The position numbers were made by a program, and so were the translations under genes. A DNA stretch of 64,000 bases from Xanthocytophaga flava (GTDB lineage Bacteria; Bacteroidota; Bacteroidia; Cytophagales; 172606-1), in assembly GCF_030068545.1 (NCBI RefSeq), contig NZ_JASJOR010000012.1:62001-126000 (forward strand), read 5' to 3'. This document shows positions 50,872-59,715 of this stretch, piece by piece. The notes under the pieces were generated by a model. That model saw nothing but the letters and a program-made list of their open reading frames with translations. It was not told where the DNA came from and made no database searches. Positions within the stretch are counted from its first letter, which is position 1; every line of letters starts with the position of its first letter.

Positions 50872-51738
50872 ATGTTAACCACTTCTGCGCGTCAATTATT
50901 TGATCATATTACACATGTAATCAGTTCAATTTATGAACCGGAAGAGGCTCGTTCAATAACTTTTTGGTTGTTGCAGAATAAGCTTGGATTAACAAAAACG
51001 TCAATTTTGACAGATAAAGTTATAACCAGTGTTGCAGCAAAGGACTTTAACGATTGGATTGCCCGTTTGTTACGACATGAACCTATTCAGTATATTTTAG
51101 GAGAAACAGAATTTAGGGGAAGAACGTTTCGGGTAAATTCTCATGTATTGATTCCCCGCCCTGAAACAGAAGAGCTGGTAGAATGGGTACTGGAAGAGTA
51201 TAAATCAGCACCCGTTAAAAATTGCCGTATACTTGACATTGGTACAGGAAGTGGATGTATTGCGGTTTCGCTGGCTGCAGAAATACCTGGGTCTGAAGTA
51301 TGGGCCATTGATATTTCGAGTGGTGCTATTTCTATCGCAGAGCAAAACGCTCGGTTACAACATGTTGCAGTTCATTTTCGGCAAATGGATATTCTGGCAG
51401 GTAATCTTCCTGAAGAGTTTCCTGTATACTTTGATTATATAATCAGCAACCCTCCTTATGTAACAATAGCAGAAAAGGACCAAATGCTGACAAATGTGAT
51501 TGCTTATGAACCGCACCAGGCTTTATTTGTGCCAGATGATGATCCTCTTTTATTTTACAAAGTTATTGCATCCTTTAGTCAATCTTCATTACCAGAGCGG
51601 GGAAAGCTTTTTGTTGAACTAAATGAGCATTTTCCACAAGAGACATCCACTCTCATGCAATCATTTGGATTACATACTACTATTCGGCACGACCTTTTTG
51701 GAAAGCCTAGAATGCTGTGTGGAAGCCTTTCTGCATAA
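50872..51738 (+). CDS. prmC: Peptide chain release factor N5-glutamine methyltransferase
   Basis: Methylates the Gln of the GGQ motif of release factors. I chose the ATG at 50872 (MLTTSARQLFDHITHV); the frame is open 31 codons upstream but that part is not conserved. The 288-aa protein has the helical N-terminal domain with 'PIQYILGETEFRGRTFRV', and the SAM-binding domain with 'RPETEELVEWVLEE', 'ILDIGTGSGCIAVSLA' and the catalytic 'YIISNPPYV' (NPPY). A TAnnTTTG-like -7 element (50840-50847) is upstream. Complete. Confidence 0.94.
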   Translation: MLTTSARQLFDHITHVISSIYEPEEARSITFWLLQNKLGLTKTSILTDKVITSVAAKDFNDWIARLLRHEPIQYILGETEFRGRTFRVNSHVLIPRPETEELVEWVLEEYKSAPVKNCRILDIGTGSGCIAVSLAAEIPGSEVWAIDISSGAISIAEQNARLQHVAVHFRQMDILAGNLPEEFPVYFDYIISNPPYVTIAEKDQMLTNVIAYEPHQALFVPDDDPLLFYKVIASFSQSSLPERGKLFVELNEHFPQETSTLMQSFGLHTTIRHDLFGKPRMLCGSLSA

Positions 51739-51884
51739 TTGATTGAACATAAGAACATTGATCACTGGTAATTTGTTATAAAATTATTTAAACAATATAT
51801 TGAAAAATTCATAAAAAATATTTATTTTTATGATATAATAAATATTTTTTTGTATAAATGTAATTTTATAAATATTGTGGGTTT

Positions 51885-52211
51885 ATGGAAGGAAACGAAA
51901 TCACAGTCCAGGAATTAAAGAAGATTATGAATCAGGGGATGCAATTTCAATTGTTGGATGTGCGTGAACAGGAAGAATATAAAAATGGGTATATAAAAGC
52001 AGCAATACATATACCGCTTGAAGAACTGCCATCTTACTATGAACAATTATCCAGAAACTTACCAGTCATAATCTATTGCCACCATGGAATTGAGAGTACT
52101 TTAGCATTTGAATACCTCAACAAAACACATGGATTTACTAATCTTTCTATATTGAAGGGAGGACTTCACGCTTGGGCGATTGAAATAGATCAGGCTATGA
52201 TGTGGTATTAG
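51885..52211 (+). CDS. Rhodanese-like domain protein
   Basis: A standalone 108-aa rhodanese module with 'FQLLDVREQEEYKNGYIKAA' and 'HIPLEELPSYYEQL', and the active-site loop C65-H-H-G-I-E-S, matching C-x-x-G-x-x-S, so the persulfide-forming Cys is present. It ends 'KGGLHAWAIEID'. Likely sulfur-transfer or redox role in the cytoplasm; the acceptor is unknown. It is a single gene ended by a terminator 39 bp downstream. Confidence 0.9.
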   Translation: MEGNEITVQELKKIMNQGMQFQLLDVREQEEYKNGYIKAAIHIPLEELPSYYEQLSRNLPVIIYCHHGIESTLAFEYLNKTHGFTNLSILKGGLHAWAIEIDQAMMWY

Positions 52212-52249
52212 GGGTAACCAAAGGAAAAAACTGTTTTATGTAATATTTG

Positions 52250-52273
52250 GCCTTTAAATAAAAGGCTTTTTTT
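52250..52273 (+). terminator. Intrinsic terminator after the rhodanese gene
   Basis: A 6-bp stem (52250-52255 with 52261-52266, loop AAATA) followed by seven T (52267-52273). Confidence 0.72.
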
Positions 52274-52526
52274 ATGCTATAACCTATCAATCAGCAAAAT
52301 AGCCCTATAAAAGTACTTCCTTTATTCGAGTAAACTTTTCATTTCTATGTAAGACTTTTGTAGAAAATGTAGAAAATTATCAACATTTATGCGAAACTCT
52401 CTCTTTTACTTTTACGTACTTTACAACGTTTTTTAACCCAGCTAGTATCGAAGCAAGCAAAATACGTATTTAGGAGTGAGGCAACCGGGATGGTTTAGCT
52501 TCCTCAATCATTTGAAAACAGGTGTT
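52274..52526. other. Upstream region of the NlpC/P60 gene
   Basis: AT-rich sequence without a recognised gene or strong element. The NlpC/P60 frame is open from a GTG at 52476, but the ATG at 52527 begins the signal peptide. Confidence 0.5.
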
Positions 52527-53171
52527 ATGACAAAATTATTACTGATTTCAGGTTTACTATTTCTTTCTTGCCTTGTATGCTCATCAACTACAGCCGCAGC
52601 TATCTTCACTAATTCATCTTACGCCTATTCAGGCCCGGCTGATAGTACAAAACAAGATGACGAATCTCCTCTGGTTCTTGATAGTTTAATTAGTTACGCT
52701 AAAAATTATCTGGGCGTACCTTACCGTTCAGGAGGCCATTCTGCCAAAGGATTTGATTGTTCAGGCTTTACATCACATGTTTTTTCTCGTTTTGGGTTTT
52801 CACTGCCACGTACCTCTTATGGGCAGGCTACTGTTGGTAAAAAGGTAGAAACAGCCGAAATGCAGAAAGGAGATCTGATTTTCTTCAAAGGCCGTAATCG
52901 CAAAAGTAAAGTAATCGGGCATGTTGGTATTGTAATTTCTGCTAAAGGAGAAAAAATCCAGTTTATCCATGCCTCTGTAAATAATGGAATTTCTATTGAA
53001 ACCATTGACTCCAAATATTATAATCCACGTTTTGTAAAAAGTATTCGGTTGATAGATTCTGAGCTTCCAATTCCAACTATGGAGATTGCCGAATCCTGCA
53101 CTCCCGCTACTGATTGTGTTTCATTAATAGATCCATGTGACTCTGTAGGAGAAGATACATCTGATAAATAA
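52527..53171 (+). CDS. NlpC/P60 family endopeptidase, exported
   Basis: Cleaves peptidoglycan stem peptides. The start at 52527 gives a signal sequence MTKLLLISGLLFLSCLVCSS, possibly with a lipobox-like Cys. The catalytic domain (about 48-160 of the 214-aa product) has 'GVPYRSGGHSAKGFDCSGFT' with the nucleophile Cys in FDCSGF, 'EMQKGDLIFFKGRN', 'IGHVGIVIS' with the catalytic His, and a third polar residue in 'FIHASVNNGISI'. A C-terminal tail rich in Ser, Asp and Cys follows. Single gene with a very strong terminator. Confidence 0.9.
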   Translation: MTKLLLISGLLFLSCLVCSSTTAAAIFTNSSYAYSGPADSTKQDDESPLVLDSLISYAKNYLGVPYRSGGHSAKGFDCSGFTSHVFSRFGFSLPRTSYGQATVGKKVETAEMQKGDLIFFKGRNRKSKVIGHVGIVISAKGEKIQFIHASVNNGISIETIDSKYYNPRFVKSIRLIDSELPIPTMEIAESCTPATDCVSLIDPCDSVGEDTSDK

Positions 53172-53488
53172 AAATACTTCTATAAATACATTATACAATA
53201 AAAAGAGAGCATTGATCAGGTCAATGCTCTCTTTTTATTGTGACCTATAGATTATAGGTCGCAACAATTCAAACTGCTTTTTCGTCAACTGACTGCCCAA
53301 TTTTGTCTCTTTGTACTATCTGACGTTTACATATTGCCTCTAATCGTAGTATTTTTAATTTGATAAGGTATATCCAAACGAGAGAGTTTGTAGTTGGTTA
53401 TGAACAAACTATGTTTGCAGAATAATGATTGGAATGTTTGTATACTTTACTGAATCTGCAATTACATACGATCTTTTCTCCTGTTTTT
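53172..53488. other. Region between the NlpC/P60 gene and the kinase cluster
   Basis: It holds a 20-bp terminator stem (53196-53240) and, right after, an 8-bp dyad GACCTATA/TATAGGTC (53242-53260, loop of 3) that could be an operator. The kinase frame is open from a TTG at 53429, but its first ATG is at 53489. Confidence 0.55.
53196..53240 (+). terminator. Strong intrinsic terminator, 20-bp perfect stem
   Basis: Arms 53196-53215 and 53221-53240 are fully complementary with a 5-nt loop TCAGG, with T-rich sequence inside the 3' arm. It can act in both directions. Confidence 0.92.
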
Positions 53489-54562
53489 ATGGGTTATCGG
53501 ATAGAGCCTCTTTATGATAAATGGTTAAGAATGTTTGGACTTCCATTGGCGCCGATTCCTGTTCATATATATAAGTTTTCGTCAATGTATCCTACCAACT
53601 GGATACTGGGAATCAAATTATACCTGACTGCAGTCATCCTGCTTATTGCTGCCTGGGAAATTGCACGTATATGGCTTATCTATATCCGCAAGAACTATTC
53701 AGAAATTGCCCAAACTTTACCCCGAATTATTTACACTTTCTCCGGCTATATTATTATTGGTTTTCTTGTTCGGTTGGTTGGTTTTGAACTGGTTAAAGAA
53801 TTAGAAATAGCACCAGTTGCTTTCCTCGGATGTGATACCTCTGAACAATTTCCTGTATGCTATCTGTTTTTTATTTCTGGCATAGCATACAACTGTATTC
53901 TTGGTATTATCTATGAGTTTATTTACTACTTTCATCTGTATGGTATTGCTCTTCAGGAAGCCGAAACTCTGCAACGTAGTAATCTACAGACTCAGTTTGA
54001 CTCACTTAAGAGCCAGATTAATCCTCATTTTTTATTCAACAGTTTAAATTCGTTGTCTTCTTTGATTCGCGAGCAGCCCGAACAAGCAGAAAAGTTTTTG
54101 GATGAAATGAGTAATGTCTATCGGTATCTGCTCAGAAATAATGAACAGGAACTGGTTTCTCTGCAAACCGAACTTCAATTTGTAGAATCGTATTTCCATT
54201 TGCTCAAAACCCGCTATGGAGAAAGTATTCAGTTAAAGTTAGAGAATCTGAATGGTTATGAACAGTATTTATTGCCACCCTTAACCTTACAGATTTTGCT
54301 TGAGAATGCTGTCAAACATAATAGTATACTTAAAGAGCAACCGTTGGTAATTCAGATTTATGTAGAGAAAGGATATTTGGTAGTACAGAATAATGTGCAG
54401 AAAAAGAATCTGAAAGTAGCTTCCAACAAAGTAGGATTACACAATATCATTACCAAATACCAGCTCCTTAAGCAGCCGGATGTAAAAATAACAGAGTCAA
54501 AGAATATTTTCGAGGTAATGATTCCTTTGATAGAATCGCAGTTTACTACTATACATTCATGA
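53489..54562 (+). CDS. LytS-type sensor histidine kinase (first of three)
   Basis: Membrane histidine kinase of the LytS/YehU type. I chose ATG 53489 (357 aa, MGYRIEPLYDKWLRMFGL). Residues 1-160 hold about four transmembrane helices, and the transmitter (about 170-340) has 'SQINPHFLFNSLNSLSSLIR' with phospho-acceptor His180, the N-box 'LQILLENAVKHN', and the G-box-like 'NKVGLHNIITKY'. It overlaps the next kinase gene by 4 bp (ATGA). Its transmitter DNA is nearly identical to that of the next gene from 54008 to 54480, while the sensor part is unrelated. Confidence 0.9.
   Translation: MGYRIEPLYDKWLRMFGLPLAPIPVHIYKFSSMYPTNWILGIKLYLTAVILLIAAWEIARIWLIYIRKNYSEIAQTLPRIIYTFSGYIIIGFLVRLVGFELVKELEIAPVAFLGCDTSEQFPVCYLFFISGIAYNCILGIIYEFIYYFHLYGIALQEAETLQRSNLQTQFDSLKSQINPHFLFNSLNSLSSLIREQPEQAEKFLDEMSNVYRYLLRNNEQELVSLQTELQFVESYFHLLKTRYGESIQLKLENLNGYEQYLLPPLTLQILLENAVKHNSILKEQPLVIQIYVEKGYLVVQNNVQKKNLKVASNKVGLHNIITKYQLLKQPDVKITESKNIFEVMIPLIESQFTTIHS
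54008..54480 (+). repeat. Kinase-domain repeat, copy 1
   Basis: This 473-bp stretch is repeated at 55051-55523 (offset 1043). I find only two differences, at 54454 (C versus T) and 54475 (G versus A); the first 446 bases are identical. It encodes most of the transmitter domain of the first kinase. Confidence 0.95.
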
Positions 54563-55626
54563 ATTCATATAACGACCGAACCTTGAGGCTTATAGGACCT
54601 TTGGTGGTTTTCATGATAGGAAGTCTCTTTTTCAGACTGAATATATATTTTGAACATGACCTACCTTTTATAATACGTTTTCAATCGATTGCCATTCTAT
54701 ATGGATACGTATGCTGGAATCTGTCTCGATGGGTGATCCTAACAATACAAAAGAGATATCCTGGTTTTCATCGTACCCGTCAACGGCTAAAGTATATTGC
54801 CCTGGCATTTCCGTTATTGGTACATATTGCCTATTTTCTCAGATACTTTACTCATTTGTATATTAATGATCAGCCTATAGGTTGGCCAACACTGGCAGAT
54901 TATACTTATACAACAGGTATTCAGATATTTTACCATTGTATATATGTGGGTGTTTACGAGGGATTATATGTATTCGATCAATGGAAAATTGTGTATTATG
55001 AGAGAGAAAAGCTCCTGAATATACAATGGCAGGAAAGATTTGAGTCCTTAAAGAGCCAGATTAATCCTCATTTTTTATTCAACAGTTTAAATTCGTTGTC
55101 TTCTTTGATTCGCGAGCAGCCCGAACAAGCAGAAAAGTTTTTGGATGAAATGAGTAATGTCTATCGGTATCTGCTCAGAAATAATGAACAGGAACTGGTT
55201 TCTCTGCAAACCGAACTTCAATTTGTAGAATCGTATTTCCATTTGCTCAAAACCCGCTATGGAGAAAGTATTCAGTTAAAGTTAGAGAATCTGAATGGTT
55301 ATGAACAGTATTTATTGCCACCCTTAACCTTACAGATTTTGCTTGAGAATGCTGTCAAACATAATAGTATACTTAAAGAGCAACCGTTGGTAATTCAGAT
55401 TTATGTAGAGAAAGGATATTTGGTAGTACAGAATAATGTGCAGAAAAAGAATCTGAAAGTAGCTTCCAACAAAGTAGGATTACACAATATCATTACTAAA
55501 TACCAGCTCCTTAAGCAACCGGAACCAGTTATTGAGTCAGATGATGTCTTTTTTATCATCCGGATGCCTTTGATTGGCAATGAGTATATCTATACTAAGA
55601 TAATAGACATCGCACATCAACATTAA
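54559..55626 (+). CDS. LytS-type sensor histidine kinase (second of three)
   Basis: The 355-aa protein has about four transmembrane helices in residues 1-150 (for example 'LIGPLVVFMIGSLFFRLN' and 'YIALAFPLLVHIAYFLRY') and a transmitter with phospho-acceptor His171 in 'INPHFLFNSL', the N-box 'LENAVKHN' and 'VGLHNIITKY'. Its sensor region differs fully from that of the first kinase, but the transmitter is the same protein sequence from SQINPHF to QLLKQP. The C-terminal 30 residues differ again. Translationally coupled to the gene before it. Confidence 0.9.
   Translation: MNSYNDRTLRLIGPLVVFMIGSLFFRLNIYFEHDLPFIIRFQSIAILYGYVCWNLSRWVILTIQKRYPGFHRTRQRLKYIALAFPLLVHIAYFLRYFTHLYINDQPIGWPTLADYTYTTGIQIFYHCIYVGVYEGLYVFDQWKIVYYEREKLLNIQWQERFESLKSQINPHFLFNSLNSLSSLIREQPEQAEKFLDEMSNVYRYLLRNNEQELVSLQTELQFVESYFHLLKTRYGESIQLKLENLNGYEQYLLPPLTLQILLENAVKHNSILKEQPLVIQIYVEKGYLVVQNNVQKKNLKVASNKVGLHNIITKYQLLKQPEPVIESDDVFFIIRMPLIGNEYIYTKIIDIAHQH
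55051..55523 (+). repeat. Kinase-domain repeat, copy 2
   Basis: Second copy of the 473-bp repeat starting at 54008, encoding the transmitter domain of the second kinase. The flanking DNA on both sides is unrelated to that of copy 1. Confidence 0.95.
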
Positions 55627-55738
55627 CAATTGAAACATAAAATTGTACAGTTTGTCGGTCAAAAATGTGCATTAGCCTACTCTGAATTTTATAGATCAGA
55701 AGAATGCTGGTATCTTCAATCTCAGCTGGATAAATACT

Positions 55739-56791
55739 ATGAAGGAAACTCAGTTTACACGAGAGGATAAATGGATTAATCTATTTGTGTCCATTTTTGT
55801 TAGCTTGGTTTTGAATTCATTTTTATTGGGAAAACATTACTACAGTGATATAAAAACATTTCTGTTGGCAAGTCTTGTATTACAACTTATCTGGTTCTGT
55901 GTTATTAAGATTTTTACAAGAATTGCGCTGGCAATACGGAATCGATTTTTCAACTATGGACAGGCCTTTCAACGTATTCTTATGGAAGCAGGGCTTTTTA
56001 TTGTATTGACAGTATTAATTCAGCTAGGAGTTGTATGGATTTTTGAGACCATTGGTTTTCTCGAGTATACTTTGTCATGGGAGAGAGTAAAATTGGCACT
56101 TGTCTTTGGTGCAGTCTCCAATATTTTAACAACATGTATTTATGAAGGGAAATATATATTTGAACAATGGGAGGAACGTGTAAAAGAAAATGAGAAGCTG
56201 AAGAAAACCCAATTACAACAAAGACTGGAATCACTGAAGACACAGGTCAATCCTCATTTTCTGTTTAATTCTCTTACTTCTTTGTCGGCCCTTATTGGTG
56301 ACAATCCAGAGCAGGCTGAACTGTTTCTCGATCAGATGGCAAAAGTATACAGGTATATGCTACGAAGTAGTACCAATGAGTGGGTACCTCTGTCTGTAGA
56401 ACTGGATTTTCTGAATTCTTATTTTTACTTATTGCAAAGTAGGTATGGGGAAGGTATAACTTACTCTTTGTTAGTTAGCCCAGACGTAAATACTGCTTTG
56501 TTGATGCCGCTGACCTTGCAGAGTGTAATAGATGTCGCATTGAAAAAAAATGTAATTTCCAAAGAACAACCCTTGATGTTCTATGTAGAAACTCATGAGA
56601 GAGATCTGATAATCCGTTATAATCTACAACCTAAAAAATGTAAAGTTTTAGATGAAGATCAGGAATTCTCAGCTCTGATTGCTAAATACGAATTGACAGG
56701 CAAAGCCTATGTGGCTATAAAAACTACTGAAAATGAATGTGTTGTAACTTTACCTTTAATGGGCGTTAACCATGAAAATATTAATTATTGA
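55739..56791 (+). CDS. LytS-like kinase with degenerate ATP site (third of three)
   Basis: The 350-aa protein has the same layout: membrane helices in residues 1-150, then 'LKTQVNPHFLFNSLTSLSAL' with the phospho-acceptor His173 kept. The ATP-binding part is degenerate. The N-box reads 'LQSVIDVALKKNVISKE', with the conserved Glu-Asn and Lys-His lost, and the G-box region reads 'EDQEFSALIAKYELT' without Gly-Leu-x-Asn. It may therefore be a pseudokinase that accepts phosphate in trans or works in a heterodimer with the other two. It overlaps the response regulator gene by 20 bp. Confidence 0.85.
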   Translation: MKETQFTREDKWINLFVSIFVSLVLNSFLLGKHYYSDIKTFLLASLVLQLIWFCVIKIFTRIALAIRNRFFNYGQAFQRILMEAGLFIVLTVLIQLGVVWIFETIGFLEYTLSWERVKLALVFGAVSNILTTCIYEGKYIFEQWEERVKENEKLKKTQLQQRLESLKTQVNPHFLFNSLTSLSALIGDNPEQAELFLDQMAKVYRYMLRSSTNEWVPLSVELDFLNSYFYLLQSRYGEGITYSLLVSPDVNTALLMPLTLQSVIDVALKKNVISKEQPLMFYVETHERDLIIRYNLQPKKCKVLDEDQEFSALIAKYELTGKAYVAIKTTENECVVTLPLMGVNHENINY

Positions 56792-57533
56792 AGACGAAGA
56801 TCTTGCTGTGCGAAAGCTGCAGCGTACTGTACAGGAAATTGATCCGGAAATTGATATTGTCGGAGTAGCAGGTAGTGTGCGTGAATCAGTGACTTGGCTT
56901 GATAAGCACCCCGCACCTGACTTAATCCTTATGGATATTGAGCTGGCAGACGGACAAAGTTTCGAAATATTTGAGCAGACGGAAGTGACAAGCCCGGTGA
57001 TCTTTACTACATCATATGATGAATATGCTATTCAGGCTTTTAAAGTAAACAGTATTGATTATCTGTTAAAACCGATTCAGAAAGCAGATTTGCAGCGTAG
57101 TTTGCAGAAGTTTAATCATCTGCAGCATCAATCCTCACCTTCGATGATCAATATTGAAAAGCTGATCAGGGAGTTACAAGTACAGACTCGGGACTATCGT
57201 AAACGCTTTCTGGTTAAGCAAGGGCAGCGACTGGTATCATTTGAAGTCAATGATATTGCTTATTTTTTTATGGAAGACCGTTTTTGTTTCTTTCGTACTC
57301 GCACTAATCAGAAGTTCCTGGTCGATTATACCATGGATGAATTGGAAACTGAGTTGGATCCCAAATACTTCTTTCGTATTAACCGATCTTTTATTGTTTC
57401 ACAAACTACTATTGATCAGATTCAAAACTATTTTGGTAATCGGTTGGCATTGACATTAAAGCCTGTCTGTGATAAGGAAGTGCTGGTTAGTAGAGAGAAA
57501 GTCTCAGACTTTAAGGAGTGGATGGGAAAATAA
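56772..57533 (+). CDS. LytTR-type response regulator
   Basis: The 253-aa protein has a receiver domain (about 1-120) with the acidic pocket 'IEDED', phospho-acceptor D55 in 'LILMDIELADGQ', the conserved Thr/Ser in 'FTTSYDEYAIQAF' and 'YLLKPIQKADL', followed by a LytTR DNA-binding domain (about 145-250) with 'RFLVKQGQRLVSFEVNDIAY', 'DYTMDELETELDPKYFFRINR' region and 'SFIVSQTTIDQI'. It is the only regulator in the cluster and is the presumed target of all three kinases. Confidence 0.93.
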   Translation: MKILIIEDEDLAVRKLQRTVQEIDPEIDIVGVAGSVRESVTWLDKHPAPDLILMDIELADGQSFEIFEQTEVTSPVIFTTSYDEYAIQAFKVNSIDYLLKPIQKADLQRSLQKFNHLQHQSSPSMINIEKLIRELQVQTRDYRKRFLVKQGQRLVSFEVNDIAYFFMEDRFCFFRTRTNQKFLVDYTMDELETELDPKYFFRINRSFIVSQTTIDQIQNYFGNRLALTLKPVCDKEVLVSREKVSDFKEWMGK

Positions 57534-57556
57534 GTAAATCATAAAATACATAAAAG

Positions 57557-57594
57557 ATGGGTAGTTTAGAACAATCTAAACTACCCATTTTTTA
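57557..57594 (+). terminator. Intrinsic terminator after the response regulator
   Basis: A 14-bp perfect stem (57557-57570 with 57575-57588, loop ACAA) followed by a T-run. It closes the kinase-regulator operon. Confidence 0.9.
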
Positions 57595-57801
57595 TGTGTC
57601 ATATTGTTAAGAGTCCCTATAAATCGTGCACAGTTAACAGACAGATTGAAACAATCAAAACATGAAATGTAACGGTTCGGCATAGTGTAAATTGATATAG
57701 CCTGTACATGTGTATAATTTTACTGACGAAGCTGATAGATAGTACTTTACTAAGTTAAATATCAGGTTTCTACAAAGTTTTAATACTACACATTTACAAC
57801 T

Positions 57802-58227
57802 ATGACAACTACTGTAAACACTAAAAACATGAACTGGCTTGCAAAGCCGGAAACAAGCACTGCTGAAATTCCTTCTTTTGTTGGCAAAAAGTGGCAGATT
57901 ACCTCGCTGGCTTTAGGATCAGAAACAGATTCATTTTCTGATCTATTAAGCAATACTCCCCAAAGTACCCGTAATGAAATCATTGTGTTTCAACCTGATG
58001 GCCGTCTGAGAGGAGAATATGGCAAACGTCATGAACAATTGTTCAACTGGGCGTATGATGACCTGTCTAATGTGATTCAATTATTTGGAGACCAGGAGTT
58101 TGAAACTGTAACGGGTTTGAAGATTCTTGAGCTGACAGAAGAAACATTACGGGCTGTTACAAAGATTTATGAGAATGGTCTCTCACTGTCTTGTATCATT
58201 ACTTTAACAGCATTGTGCCAGCTGTAA
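57802..58227 (+). CDS. Small protein of unknown function, lipocalin-like
   Basis: The 141-aa protein lacks a signal peptide. It has 'FVGKKWQITSLALGSETDSF', 'RNEIIVFQPDGRLRGEYGKR' and 'NVIQLFGDQEFETVTGLKIL' segments, a beta-rich pattern starting with a 'GKKW' like that of lipocalin-like 'GxW' domains, and a later 'TEETLRAVTKIYENGL'. No enzymatic motif. It begins 268 bp after the kinase operon and lies 41 bp before the glycosyltransferase gene on the same strand. Confidence 0.6.
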   Translation: MTTTVNTKNMNWLAKPETSTAEIPSFVGKKWQITSLALGSETDSFSDLLSNTPQSTRNEIIVFQPDGRLRGEYGKRHEQLFNWAYDDLSNVIQLFGDQEFETVTGLKILELTEETLRAVTKIYENGLSLSCIITLTALCQL

Positions 58228-58268
58228 CTTATCTGAATTACCCTTCTTCTTAATACATAACTACAACT

Positions 58269-59612
58269 ATGAAAATTAGAAAAATATTATTTGCAACTAT
58301 GCCTTTGGATGGGCATTTTAATCCGCTTACTTCTTTAGCTAAACACTTATTACAGCAAGGACATGATGTAAGGTGGTATACAGGCAATACATTTACTGAA
58401 AAACTGAAAAAGCTGGAGATTCCACATTATCCATTTAAGAAGGCGTTGGAAGTGAATCAATATAACATGGATACATTATTTCCTGAACGCCATCAATACA
58501 AGACTACAATAAGTAAGTTGAAATTTGATATTGATCAGATTTTTATTTTACGTGCTCCTGAATATGCGGAGGATATATTCCAGATATATAAAGATTTTGA
58601 ATTTGAAGTGCTTGTTTATGATAATGCTTTTCCAGCAGCTCAGATTATACGTGAAAAGCTGCATGTACCATGTGTAAGTATGGGGATTATGCCTCTTTCA
58701 GAATCATCTGTTGATTTGCCACCTGCTGGAATGGGGCTTACTCCTTCCTCTGGATTTTGGGGACGAAGAAAACAAGACTTTCTTCGTTTCCTGGCAACAA
58801 ATGTATTATTTAAACATAGTACACAGCAATACAATAAAGTACTTGAGCAATTTCAAATTTCACCGGCCAAAGGATTGATATTTGATATTATTGTAAAGCA
58901 AGCAGATTTGTTTTTGCAAAGTGGTGTTCCTGGATTTGAATACAAACGCAGTGATCTGAGTTCTCATATAAAATTTGTGGGCCCTTTATTACCATTTAAA
59001 GCTGTAGGTAGCTCGGCAGAGTTTAAATACAGAGAGTTATTAAAACAATATAAGAAGGTGATCCTGGCAACTCAGGGTACTGTAGAACGTGACACAGAAA
59101 AGCTTTTGGTTCCTACTCTTGAAGCATTCAAAGGTACAGAATACTTACTGATTGTTACAACAGGCGGTTCTAAAACCCAGGAATTGAGAAAGCGATATCC
59201 ACAGGAAAATATTGTGATTGAGGATTTTATAGACTTTACTATAGTCATGCCTATTGCAGATGTGTATGTTTCCAATGGAGGATATGGTGGTGTGTTACTG
59301 AGTCTGCAAAACCGACTGCCTATGGTGGTAGCGGGTATACATGAAGGTAAAAATGAAATCAACGCCAGAATTGGATACTTTAAACTAGGTATAAACTTAA
59401 AGACAGAAACTCCTACACCTCAACAAATTCGGAACAGTGTTGACAAGGTTTTATCTGATAATACATATCAGAAAAATGTGAATCAACTGGGTGAAGAGTT
59501 TGAAAGATATGACACCAATGTCACTTGTGAACGCTACATTCTGAATCTGATTACACAGCATAAGAACAGAATCATTGCCAGTCAGGCTTTAGAATCTATG
59601 CTATCTGCTTAA
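58269..59612 (+). CDS. GT1 (MGT/UGT-like) glycosyltransferase
   Basis: Transfers a sugar from a nucleotide-sugar to a lipophilic acceptor. The 447-aa GT-B protein has the N-terminal 'PLDGHFNPLTSLAKHLLQQG' pattern (H of 'GHxxP', about 15-34), a central 'ILATQGTV' strand (about 265), and a C-terminal donor-binding region, 'VIEDFIDFTIVMPIADVYVS' and 'NGGYGGVLLSLQNRLPMVVA', where the usual 'HGG' reads 'NGG'. The acceptor could be an antibiotic, a carotenoid or a polyketide. It probably forms a unit with the gene before it. Confidence 0.85.
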   Translation: MKIRKILFATMPLDGHFNPLTSLAKHLLQQGHDVRWYTGNTFTEKLKKLEIPHYPFKKALEVNQYNMDTLFPERHQYKTTISKLKFDIDQIFILRAPEYAEDIFQIYKDFEFEVLVYDNAFPAAQIIREKLHVPCVSMGIMPLSESSVDLPPAGMGLTPSSGFWGRRKQDFLRFLATNVLFKHSTQQYNKVLEQFQISPAKGLIFDIIVKQADLFLQSGVPGFEYKRSDLSSHIKFVGPLLPFKAVGSSAEFKYRELLKQYKKVILATQGTVERDTEKLLVPTLEAFKGTEYLLIVTTGGSKTQELRKRYPQENIVIEDFIDFTIVMPIADVYVSNGGYGGVLLSLQNRLPMVVAGIHEGKNEINARIGYFKLGINLKTETPTPQQIRNSVDKVLSDNTYQKNVNQLGEEFERYDTNVTCERYILNLITQHKNRIIASQALESMLSA

Positions 59613-59715
59613 GATCCTATCCATTTACATAACTACTTCTTTAAGGTCTTGCTTGGCAATTGACTAAGGCAAGACTTTGTCTACACTTAATAATAAAAAT
59701 TACACACACTATACT

